From an uncultured Pseudomonadota bacterium (GTDB lineage Bacteria > Myxococcota_A > UBA796 > SXON01), in the NCBI GenBank assembly GCA_903959175.1, contig CAJBVW010000438.1, positions 1 to 40,526 on the forward strand: a stretch of DNA of 40,526 nt. The letters run 5' to 3'. A program made the translations under genes and the position numbers. Within the stretch, counting starts at the first letter, position 1, and the number at the start of each line of letters is the position of its first letter. Below, piece after piece: positions 27,217 to 34,628 of the stretch. The notes under the pieces were generated by a model. The model was given only the letters and a program-made list of their open reading frames with translations, was not told the DNA's origin and ran no database searches.

Positions 27217-28326
27217 ATGGCTGAACCCCGCGCCTCCGAGCCCCCGAGCGCCGTCCCGGCCCCCCGCCCCGGCGCGTGGCCCTCTGCCCCCGCCCCCGCC
27301 CTCGCGCGCTGGATGGGAGACGCCGCGCTCGGCCTGACCTTCCGCGTCGTCCAGGCGCGCACGAAAGACCCCTACACCGCCTCCGGCCCCGGCGCCGCGC
27401 TCGCCCGCGTCTACTACACGACGGACGACGGGTGGCGCGCCCCGCTCTTCTACCTCCCGCCCGCCCCCGGCCGCTCCGGGGAGCCGGTCCTGCTCGCCCA
27501 CGGCCTCGGCGGCACCCACCGGGACTTCTCGCTGGAGGCCGGACGCTGCCTGGCCGCCACGCTCGCGGCCGCCGGCTACGCCGTCTACCTCCTCGAACAC
27601 CGCGGCGATCGCAGCGCGCTCCCGCCCGAGGGCGCCCTCCCCTTCTCCCTGGACGACATCGCGCTCCACGACCTCGGCGCCGCCTTCGACGCCGTCCGCG
27701 ACCACAGCGGCTTCGACCGGGTGCTCTGCGTGGGCCACGGCCTCGGCGCCCAGGCGCTCTACCTCCGCATGGCGCTCGCCGGCACGGAGGGCATGGCCGC
27801 GCTCGTCACCCTCTGCGGCGCCGTGCGCTTCTCCGCCGGCGTGTCCGCAGCGCGCAACGCGGGGCTCGTGGCCACGCTCCTCCCCTCGGGGTGGGTGCTG
27901 CCGGGCCGCCGCCTCCAGCAGCTCGTGTCCCCCTTTGTCACGACGGGCGAGCAGATCGCCTCTCCCGACACCCCCGGCCCGGTCGCACGCGCGCGCCTGC
28001 GCTACGCCGCGGGTGACCTCCACGGCGGCGTGATCCGCCAGATGGCACGCTGGGTCGCGAGCGGTCACCTCACGGATGCGTCCGGACGTCTCGACGTGAC
28101 CAGCGCCCTCCGCCCGTTCCCTTCCCTGCTCTTCGCGGGCGACGACGATCCCGCCTGCCCGCCCACCGCGGCCTTCCCCGCAGCCGACGCGCTGGGCTCG
28201 GAGCTCGTCGTCCTCACCGGTGGCTGGGGCCACCTCGATCCGCTGCTGGGCGCGCGCGCCCCCGCGGAGGTCCACGCCAGGATCCTCCCCTTCTTCGACG
28301 CGCACCGCCGGATGTGCTGGGGCTGA
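27217..28326 (+). CDS. alpha/beta-hydrolase-fold protein lacking the nucleophile serine
   Basis: A 369-residue protein with a Pro/Ala-rich N-terminal 30 residues and an alpha/beta-hydrolase core. Present are the oxyanion loop LLAHGLGGTHRDFS, the acid region LLFAGDDDPACPP and the histidine in GGWGHLDP. The nucleophile elbow reads CVGHGLGAQ, with Gly175 (codon GGC at 27739) where Ser is expected. Unless another residue substitutes, it cannot act as a classical serine hydrolase. The overall layout resembles lipase or PHA-synthase-like proteins. ATG 27217. It follows the gene-poor stretch and precedes sppA by 165 bp of unremarkable sequence. Confidence 0.8.
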   Translation: MAEPRASEPPSAVPAPRPGAWPSAPAPALARWMGDAALGLTFRVVQARTKDPYTASGPGAALARVYYTTDDGWRAPLFYLPPAPGRSGEPVLLAHGLGGTHRDFSLEAGRCLAATLAAAGYAVYLLEHRGDRSALPPEGALPFSLDDIALHDLGAAFDAVRDHSGFDRVLCVGHGLGAQALYLRMALAGTEGMAALVTLCGAVRFSAGVSAARNAGLVATLLPSGWVLPGRRLQQLVSPFVTTGEQIASPDTPGPVARARLRYAAGDLHGGVIRQMARWVASGHLTDASGRLDVTSALRPFPSLLFAGDDDPACPPTAAFPAADALGSELVVLTGGWGHLDPLLGARAPAEVHARILPFFDAHRRMCWG

Positions 28327-28491
28327 TCGTCGGCGAATCAACGCCGCCCGGGTGACGATGGGCCGATCGGTGTCCAGACTCTTCGTCCCCGCGGCTGGCT
28401 CCGAGACGAGCGCGCGCCGCCTCCCGCCCACCCCAGGCTCGGCATCGGCCGGACGTGATAGGGCGCCGCCCCGAGCCTCTTGGAGCCCGCG

Positions 28492-30303
28492 ATGAACGAC
28501 GACACCACCGGATCCGACACCGCGCCTCCCCCGCAGGCCCCCCGCCCGCGGCGCACCGGCGGCGGGGCGCGCCTGCTCGTGGGCATCAGCATCATGGGCA
28601 TCGTCACGCTCGCCGCGGCGACGGCCGGGGTGCTCTTCTTCGCGCGGGACGGCGTGGGGCTCGGCGGGCTCGGCGGCGGCGGCGTCACGGAGAACAGCTT
28701 CCTCGAGGTCGTGTTCGACGGACCGATCACGGACGCCCCCGGCGAGACCGGCTTCGTCATGGATCCCGCGGACTTCCCGCCGCTCGTCACCGAGGTCGCC
28801 GCCGACATCCGGCGCGCCGCGACGGACGAGCGCATCACCGGCCTCTACCTCGAGATCGGGAGCGTCTCGACCGGATGGGCCGAGACCCAGGAGATCCGCG
28901 ACGCGATCGTGGCCTTCGGCGCGTCGAAGAAGCCCTGCCACGCCTACGGCGAGACCTTCGACAACAAGGCGTACTACCTCGCGAGCGCGTGCGACAACGT
29001 CTACCTCGCGCCCGCGGGCCTCATGCTGGTGAACGGCTTCTCCGTCACGACGGAGTACTACGCCGGCACCCTCGAGAAGCTGGGCGTGAGCTCCCAGTTC
29101 GAGCACGTGGGCGACTTCAAGAGCGCCATCGAGCCCTTCCAGCGCACCGGCCCGTCCGAGGCCGCGTCCATCGCGACCGAGTCGATGCTCGACAGCCTCT
29201 ACAGCCAGCTCGTGGACGGCATCGCCGCCGGGCGCGGCATGACTCAGGACGCCGTGCGCGCCGTCATCGACAACCCGCCAATCACCCCGGACGCCGCGCT
29301 GGCCGCCGGAATGGTCGACGGGCTGAAGTACCGCGACGAGGTCCGCGAGGGCATCGCCGGCAAGGAGCGCACCGAGCTCAAGGACTACCACGTCGCCGGC
29401 ACGTCGAGCCTCGGCGGCGGCGGCAAGACCATCGCGATCGTCCACGCGGAAGGCCAGATCATCAGCGGCGAGTCCGGCAGCCCGATCTTCGGCGGCTCGA
29501 TGGTCGGCGATCGCACCGTCAGCGAGATGCTGGAGGACGTGCGCGAGGATGAAGACGTCGTCGCCGTCGTCCTGCGCGTGAACTCCCCGGGCGGGAGCGG
29601 GCTCGCGTCCGACGCGATGTGGCACGACATCGAGCGCGTGCGTGAGGCCGGCAAGCCCGTCGTCGTCTCGATGGGGGACTACGCCGCGAGCGGCGGGTAC
29701 TACATCGCGGCCGCCGCGGACGCGATCGTGGCCGAGCCCGCCACCCTCACCGGCAGCATCGGCGTGTTCGGCGGGAAGATGAACCTCGCCGGGCTCTACG
29801 AGAAGGTGGGCATCACGATGCACACCTACCAGCGCGGCCAGCTCTCCAGCCTCCTCTCGCCGACCTCGAACTTCTCCGACGTGGAGCGCGCCAAGTTCCG
29901 CGAGTTCCTCGAGGGCTTCTACCAGACCTTCCTCACCCGCGTCGCGGACGGCCGCGGCATGACCAAGGAGGCCGTACACGAGGTCGCGCAGGGCCGCGTG
30001 TGGACCGGCGTGCAGGCCAAGGAGCGGGGCCTCGTCGACGAGCTCGGCGGCATCGACGTCGCCATCGCGCGCGCCCGCGTGCTCGCCGCGATCCCCGAAG
30101 GCGAGGACGTGACATTGCTCCGCCTCCCGAAGCGCAAGACCTTCATCGAGGAGATCGTAGAGGATCTCCAGAAGGCCGAGGTGCCCGCGGAGATGATGGT
30201 GCCCGGCGTCGCGGAGGCCTACGGGCAGCTCTTCGGGCTGTCGCGCGTGCTGGAAGACGGCGGGGTTGCGGCGATGCTGCCCGGCACGTTCACCATCCGT
30301 TAG
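28492..30303 (+). CDS. sppA: signal peptide peptidase SppA, two-domain type
   Basis: A 603-residue S49 peptidase, the long (67K-like) form with tandem domains. A Pro-rich cytoplasmic tail precedes one membrane helix (about 28-50). Lys159 (TFDNKAYYLASACDNVYLAP) in the first domain and Ser400 (GDYAASGGYYIAAAAD) in the second form the expected Ser-Lys dyad shared between domains. NSPGGSG is the conserved substrate-binding loop and GSIGVFGG the following strand. ATG 28492 has GGAG at 6-nt spacing; a TTG at 28480 is less likely. It degrades signal peptides after cleavage, at the periplasmic face of the inner membrane. Confidence 0.94.
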   Translation: MNDDTTGSDTAPPPQAPRPRRTGGGARLLVGISIMGIVTLAAATAGVLFFARDGVGLGGLGGGGVTENSFLEVVFDGPITDAPGETGFVMDPADFPPLVTEVAADIRRAATDERITGLYLEIGSVSTGWAETQEIRDAIVAFGASKKPCHAYGETFDNKAYYLASACDNVYLAPAGLMLVNGFSVTTEYYAGTLEKLGVSSQFEHVGDFKSAIEPFQRTGPSEAASIATESMLDSLYSQLVDGIAAGRGMTQDAVRAVIDNPPITPDAALAAGMVDGLKYRDEVREGIAGKERTELKDYHVAGTSSLGGGGKTIAIVHAEGQIISGESGSPIFGGSMVGDRTVSEMLEDVREDEDVVAVVLRVNSPGGSGLASDAMWHDIERVREAGKPVVVSMGDYAASGGYYIAAAADAIVAEPATLTGSIGVFGGKMNLAGLYEKVGITMHTYQRGQLSSLLSPTSNFSDVERAKFREFLEGFYQTFLTRVADGRGMTKEAVHEVAQGRVWTGVQAKERGLVDELGGIDVAIARARVLAAIPEGEDVTLLRLPKRKTFIEEIVEDLQKAEVPAEMMVPGVAEAYGQLFGLSRVLEDGGVAAMLPGTFTIR

Positions 30304-30319
30304 CCCCCGCGCATCGCCG

Positions 30320-31081
30320 TCACTCGGTGACGACGACCAGCCCCACCGCGAGGCGACCCGCTAGGAACGCGGAGATCGAGGTGTTCACGCCCTCGAACGA
30401 GAGCGGGTCGGCGACCTCCATCCCGGCCACGCCAACGACGTAGGTGCTCTTCCGGAGGAAGGCCTCCGCCGGGATCTCGAGGCTCTCCACCGAGGCCTCG
30501 GTGTGGGTGAAGGTGTAGACCTCGTCCACGCCCTCCGGCAGGTTGTCCCAGGTCATCCGGCCGCGGTCGACGTCATAGGCCGCGGCGACCGCGTTCTGGT
30601 AGTCATAGTCCGACAGGTCGATGCTCAGCGAGTTCTCCCGCTTGAAGCTCCCGGGCAGCTCGAAGTCGGGCGCCTCCGGCGCGAGGACCTCGAGGCGGGC
30701 CTCGGCGCCGTCGATCGTGAAGGTGATGATCGGCGTGTCCCCTACCTCGTAGACGAGCCCGTCGGACGAGTCGAGCGCGTACTTCCCGGCGCCCTCGTCG
30801 CGGAAGGTGAGCGAGCCGTTCGCGGGGGAGCGCAGCGTGAGCGTGGCGCCCTCGACCGGCGCGTCGGCGAGCTCGGACGGATCCGCCACGTACGCCAGGA
30901 ACACGTTGCAGAGGGCGGCGAACTGGAAGTCCTCCGCCTCGGCGAGGTCGTCCTGGTAGGACTCCGGCACGTCGAGCCCGAGGTAGAGCCCCTGGGCGAC
31001 GACCGGATCCGCGAGGTCGCTCACGGCGTCGAGGCGCCCGCAGCCGGACAGGAGGAACGCAGAGAGGACGAGCCGGAGCAT
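30320..31081 (-). CDS. lipoprotein of unknown function
   Basis: A 253-residue protein with a lipoprotein signal (MLRLVLSAFLLSGC, Cys14). ATG 31081 follows an in-frame GTG at 31084. The mature part is acidic and beta-rich: an N-terminal helical stretch with one more Cys (FAALCNVFLAYVADP), a carboxypeptidase-regulatory-like beta segment (GATLTLRSPANGSLTFRDEGAGKYAL), and a C-terminal domain that reads like an Ig/beta-sandwich ending in FEGVNTSISAFLAGRLAVG. I do not recognise the family. It lies tail-to-tail with sppA (16 bp) and head-to-head with the small basic protein gene. Probably outer-membrane anchored. Confidence 0.75.
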   Translation of the reverse strand: MLRLVLSAFLLSGCGRLDAVSDLADPVVAQGLYLGLDVPESYQDDLAEAEDFQFAALCNVFLAYVADPSELADAPVEGATLTLRSPANGSLTFRDEGAGKYALDSSDGLVYEVGDTPIITFTIDGAEARLEVLAPEAPDFELPGSFKRENSLSIDLSDYDYQNAVAAAYDVDRGRMTWDNLPEGVDEVYTFTHTEASVESLEIPAEAFLRKSTYVVGVAGMEVADPLSFEGVNTSISAFLAGRLAVGLVVVTE

Positions 31082-31123
31082 CACCCCCGCGTTCTACACC
31101 TCAGCTCGCGGGGGGTCAAACCA

Positions 31124-31152
31124 TTGACGCGGCACCCTTCCCGCCTTAATGG
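31124..31152 (+). promoter_or_regulatory. probable promoter of the small basic protein gene
   Basis: TTGACG (31124-31129), a 17-bp spacer, then TAATGG (31147-31152), leaving a leader of roughly 35 nt. Strong -35, fair -10, in a 111-bp divergent gap. Confidence 0.45.
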
Positions 31153-31192
31153 CCCGGCGTTCCACTCTTGGACCCCCTTTCCCGGTGATCCC

Positions 31193-31354
31193 ATGGCCTC
31201 CGCTACCGCACAGACCGAGTACCGCCGCAAGCTCCGCAAGAAGAACGCGGGCACCAAGGCGCGCCGCGCCCGCGAGAACAAGGGCTCGACGCCCGTGTTC
31301 CCCGTGCACACGCCCGAGGCGGACGCCAACGCCGAGAGCAAGTCCTCCAGCTGA
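31193..31354 (+). CDS. 53-residue basic protein of unknown function
   Basis: ATG 31193 is preceded by GGTGATC (31184-31190), a good match to the anti-Shine-Dalgarno sequence. The product has a strongly basic N-terminal half (YRRKLRKKNAGTKARRARENK, likely helical and nucleic-acid binding) and a distinct C-terminal half TPVFPVHTPEADANAESKSSS that is acidic and probably extended. There is no Cys, signal peptide or membrane helix. It has its own upstream promoter-like hexamers and a strong intrinsic terminator 57 bp after the stop, so it is a monocistronic, probably well expressed gene. Ribosome- or nucleoid-association would fit the charge, but I do not recognise it as any named ribosomal protein. 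Confidence 0.7.
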   Translation: MASATAQTEYRRKLRKKNAGTKARRARENKGSTPVFPVHTPEADANAESKSSS

Positions 31355-31410
31355 GGCATGTGCGGCGTGACCGCCGCGCACGTCCGCTCGGACCCGCAGC
31401 TCGGGCCCAG

Positions 31411-31445
31411 ACAGGGAGCCTATCCGGCTCCCTGTTTGACGTTTT
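31411..31445 (+). terminator. strong intrinsic terminator
   Basis: ACAGGGAGCC (31411-31420), loop TATCC, GGCTCCCTGT (31426-31435): a perfect 10-bp stem followed by TTGACGTTTT. The T-rich side is on the plus strand, so it ends the small basic protein transcript. Confidence 0.88.
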
Positions 31446-31466
31446 GCCCGCACGCAGGAGGCGCCG

Positions 31467-32249
31467 TCAGGCCCAGCGGAAAAAGCGCCGGGTGTTCTCG
31501 GCCGCCTGATCGGCGAGCGCGGTCACGTCCACGCCGCGCACCTCCGCCACCTTCTGCGCTACGTACGTCACGAAGGCGGGCTCGTTGCGCTTCCCCCGGA
31601 ACGGGATGGGGGTGAGGAAGGGGCTGTCGGTCTCGAGCAGGATGCGATCCGCGGGGGCGCGCGCAGCTACCTCGCGCATCGTCTCGCCGTTCTTGAACGT
31701 CACGATGCCGGGGATCGAGACGTAGCCGCCCCGCCCGACGATCTGCTCCATCGCGGCGACGTCGCCCGTGTAGCAGTGGTAGAGCACGCCGGTCTCCCAG
31801 GCGCCCTCCTCGTCGAGGATCGCGAGGGTCTCCCCGGCGCTCTCGCGGTCGTGGATGATGACCGGCAGGTTGCGCGCGCGTGCCGCCCGCAGCTGGACGC
31901 GGAAGACGTGGCGCTGCTGATCGCGCGGCGAGCTGTCGTAGTGGTAGTCGAGGCCCATCTCGCCGAGGGCGAGCACCTCGGGCGCGTCGGCCATCGCGAT
32001 GAGGCCGGCGAGGGACGCGTCCGTGGCGAGCTTCGCGTCGTGCGGGTGGAGACCCACGGAGGCGCGCACGGTCTCGGGGTGGCGACGGGCGACGGCGAGG
32101 GCCCGCTCCGCGCTCTCGAAGCCGTACCCGGAGCCGATGGTGACCATGCGGTCGACCCCGGCGGCGCGGGCGCGGGCGATGGCGTCGTCCACGCCGTCGT
32201 CGCCGCCGAAGACGGTCGGGTCGAGGTGGCAGTGGGAGTCGATGAGCAT
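31467..32249 (-). CDS. tatD: TatD family metal-dependent hydrolase
   Basis: A 260-residue TIM-barrel nuclease of the TatD/YcfH family, full length. Metal ligands are visible in DSHCHLD (His6, His8), the Glu in GEMGLDYHYD, His in PVIIHDR, His in LYHCYTG and Asp in LETDSPFLTPIPFRGK. These enzymes act on DNA ends in vitro, and YcfH-type members include D-aminoacyl-tRNA-editing-like and repair roles. ATG 32249 has AGGGGAA four bases upstream. It follows holB by 9 bp, the common holB-tatD pairing. Confidence 0.93.
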   Translation of the reverse strand: MLIDSHCHLDPTVFGGDDGVDDAIARARAAGVDRMVTIGSGYGFESAERALAVARRHPETVRASVGLHPHDAKLATDASLAGLIAMADAPEVLALGEMGLDYHYDSSPRDQQRHVFRVQLRAARARNLPVIIHDRESAGETLAILDEEGAWETGVLYHCYTGDVAAMEQIVGRGGYVSIPGIVTFKNGETMREVAARAPADRILLETDSPFLTPIPFRGKRNEPAFVTYVAQKVAEVRGVDVTALADQAAENTRRFFRWA

Positions 32250-32258
32250 GGGGTTCCC

Positions 32259-33251
32259 CTACGCGCGGCGGGCCTGGGAGAGCTCGAGGTTCAGGGCGGT
32301 GAAGAGCGCCTCGAGGACCACGCGCCCGTTCACGTTGAGCTTCAGACGGTCGCGCGCGGCGGCGATCGCCTTGTCCAACCGCCCGATGCCGCCCGGATGG
32401 AGCGCGGCGGCCCACACGCGCAGGGCGCCGAGGTGGGTGGGGTGGAGCACGTCCCGCTCACGACCCGAGGCGACGAAGACGGCGTCCCGGAGGAGCTCCT
32501 CCAGCGCGTCCACCGCGAGCGTGGTGCGTTCGACCGAGCCTTCCGAGCGCTTGCCGGCCGCCTCGGAGAAGCTGAAGAGCAGGTGGAGCGGCTGCCCGAC
32601 GACGCCGAGGAGCTGCTCCACGACGTCGCGGCGCTCCTGCGCTTCCCCGTCCGCGAGGCGGAGGGCGAAGCCGGGGCTCCCCGCGGAGAGCACCGCGAGG
32701 GCCGGGTCGAGCCCGCGCGCGCTGAGCCAGCCCTCGAGCGCCTCCCGCGCGACGGGCCCGAAGCGGACGCGCTGGCTGCGGCTGCGCACGGTGGGGAGGA
32801 GCGAGGCCGCGCGCGAGGTCACGAGGATGAACTGGGTGCCCGCGGGCGGCTCCTCGAGGGTCTTGAGGAGCGCGTTGGCCCCCTCCTCGGAGAGGGCGTC
32901 CACGGGGTCGATGATGACGAAGCGGCGTCGGGCGGAGTGGCGCTGGAGCTGGAGGCCCGTGATGACGGCGCGCGCCTGATCCGCGGTGATGATGCGGGTC
33001 AGCTTCTCGGGGTCCGGCCCGACGACGACGACGTCGGGGTGGGTCCCGGCGAGGATGGTGCGGCAGCTCGCGCAGGTGCCGCAAGGGGCGTGGTCGGAGA
33101 GACAGTTCACCGTGAGCGCGAGGCGCATCGCGGTCATCGCCTTGCCGACGCCCTCGGGCCCCTCGAAGAGGTAGCAGTGGTGCATCCTCCCTTCGTCCGC
33201 CGCGCGCCAGATCCGCGCCCGCACGGCTTCGTTCCCCAGCAGCTCCTCCAC
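32259..33251 (-). CDS. holB: DNA polymerase III subunit delta'
   Basis: A 330-residue clamp-loader subunit. The N-terminus ELLGNEAVRARI matches the delta' start. The P-loop GPEGVGKA is followed by a zinc module of four Cys (CLSDHAPCGTCASC), then a HPDV segment, IIDPVDALSEEGANALLKTLEEPP, and TVRSRSQRVRF, where the SRC motif of related ATPases reads SRS. The start is GTG 33251, with GGGGAGG four bases upstream; the frame is open further upstream but non-homologous. It loads the beta clamp as part of the gamma complex. No tmk precedes it; a divergent ATP-grasp-like gene does. Confidence 0.9.
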   Translation of the reverse strand: MEELLGNEAVRARIWRAADEGRMHHCYLFEGPEGVGKAMTAMRLALTVNCLSDHAPCGTCASCRTILAGTHPDVVVVGPDPEKLTRIITADQARAVITGLQLQRHSARRRFVIIDPVDALSEEGANALLKTLEEPPAGTQFILVTSRAASLLPTVRSRSQRVRFGPVAREALEGWLSARGLDPALAVLSAGSPGFALRLADGEAQERRDVVEQLLGVVGQPLHLLFSFSEAAGKRSEGSVERTTLAVDALEELLRDAVFVASGRERDVLHPTHLGALRVWAAALHPGGIGRLDKAIAAARDRLKLNVNGRVVLEALFTALNLELSQARRA

Positions 33252-33332
33252 GCGCCCTCCCCGCTGCCGCACGTAGCCGGGGCGCGCCCCCCGCGCGACG
33301 ACCGATCGCCGCGACCGGAATACGCTGGCGCG

Positions 33333-34625
33333 ATGCGCGCCTCCGAACGGTGGGAACAAGCCGCCATCGCGGCGCCGCTCGCGGCGGACGCCTTCCTCGA
33401 CCGCGTGACGGCCGCCGGCGCGCGCTACGGCGAGGGCCCCGTGTGCGTTCACCGCACGCCCCACTTCGTCGATCGCGCCGCGCTCACCCGCTGGGCCCGC
33501 ATCCTCCCGCGCTTCCACCGCATCGTTCGGCACGCGCGCGCCGCCCTCCTCGCCGACCTCGACCGCGAGCACGACTCGCTCGCCGCGCGCATCGGCGTCG
33601 ACGCGCAAGCGATCGCGTGGGCCCGCATCGATCCCGGCTTCCAGAGCGTCGCGCCCCTCGCCCGCATCGACGCCTTCTGCGCCGGCGGCCACCCGTGGTT
33701 CGTCGAGCTCAACGCCGAGAGCCCCGCGGGGATGGGCTACGCCGACGCCCTCTCGGGCGTCTTCACCGCCGACCCCGCCTACGCCCCCACCGGCTCCCTC
33801 CGCGCCTTCGACACCTGCGCCGCCCTCGTCGCCACCGTGCGCGACATCGCCCGCGAGTGGGGGCACCGCCACCGTCGGCTCACCGTCGCCATCGTTGACC
33901 GTTTGTCCGTCCCCACGGCGCCCGAGTTCCTGCTCATCCGGGACCGCTTCCGCCGCGCCGGGCTCGTCGCCGAGCTGGTCGAGCCGGGCGACCTCCGCTT
34001 CGACGGCGACGCGTTGACCGCCGGCGACCTCCGGATCGACGTCGTCTTCCGTCGCCTGCTCGTGTCCGACCTCCGCGCCCGCCCGGACGAGGGCGCCGCG
34101 CTGCTCGCCGCGTACCGCGCCGGCCGCGTCTGCATGATCAACTCGCTGCGGACGGCGCTCCTCCACGGCAAGGGCCTCTTCGCCCTCCTCCACGACCCCA
34201 CCTTCCCCCTCTCCGAGGCCGACCGCGCCTTCGTCCAGCGCCACGTTCCGTGGACCGGCCTGCTGCTCGGCGTCGGCGGCGACGCCCTCCGCGAGCAGGC
34301 CCTGCGCGCGCCCGAGCAGTGGGTCCTCAAGCCCCTCGACGGGCACGGCGGCCAGGGCGTCGTCCTCGGCTGGGCCACCCCCGCCGCCGCGTGGGCGCGC
34401 GCGGTCGCCGAGGCCGACCACCACGTCCTCCAGCGCCGCCTCCCTGAGGAGCGCGACGTGTTCTACGACGTGCGCGCGGGCGTGCGCCAAGAGCGCCTCG
34501 TCGACCTCGGCCCCTTCCTCGCGCGCGGGCGCCTCGCCGGGTTCCTCTGCCGCGTGTCGGACGGGCCCCTCGCGAACGTCACGTCAGGCGCGTCGCAAGT
34601 CCCGGTGTTCGTCGACCTCGCCTGA
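33333..34625 (+). CDS. ATP-grasp-like protein of unknown substrate
   Basis: A 430-residue soluble protein. The order of motifs resembles the glutathionylspermidine-synthase-like, circularly permuted ATP-grasp families: WFVELNAESPAGMGYADAL (about 122-140), CMINSLRTALLHGKGLFALL (about 257-276), and WVLKPLDGHGGQGVVLG (340-356), whose Lys and Gly-rich loop would bind ATP. The C-terminal region carries a Glu/Asp cluster (LPEERDVFYDVRAGVRQERLVDLG). Such enzymes join a carboxylate to an amine; the substrate is not inferable. ATG 33333 has no clear Shine-Dalgarno. It stands alone between divergent holB and the convergent LptD-like gene. Confidence 0.65.
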   Translation: MRASERWEQAAIAAPLAADAFLDRVTAAGARYGEGPVCVHRTPHFVDRAALTRWARILPRFHRIVRHARAALLADLDREHDSLAARIGVDAQAIAWARIDPGFQSVAPLARIDAFCAGGHPWFVELNAESPAGMGYADALSGVFTADPAYAPTGSLRAFDTCAALVATVRDIAREWGHRHRRLTVAIVDRLSVPTAPEFLLIRDRFRRAGLVAELVEPGDLRFDGDALTAGDLRIDVVFRRLLVSDLRARPDEGAALLAAYRAGRVCMINSLRTALLHGKGLFALLHDPTFPLSEADRAFVQRHVPWTGLLLGVGGDALREQALRAPEQWVLKPLDGHGGQGVVLGWATPAAAWARAVAEADHHVLQRRLPEERDVFYDVRAGVRQERLVDLGPFLARGRLAGFLCRVSDGPLANVTSGASQVPVFVDLA

Positions 34626-34628
34626 GCC

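Noticed and set aside
26961-27224. An 87-codon frame starting inside the inverted repeat.
   Set aside because: Atypical codon use, no Shine-Dalgarno, Pro/Arg/Ser-rich tail and no family pattern. Treated as non-coding, though a leaderless gene cannot be excluded.
26944-29979. A 1011-codon minus-strand frame across the gene-poor stretch, hydrolase and sppA.
   Set aside because: It is the antisense of the hydrolase and SppA coding regions, with biased composition and no recognisable domain.
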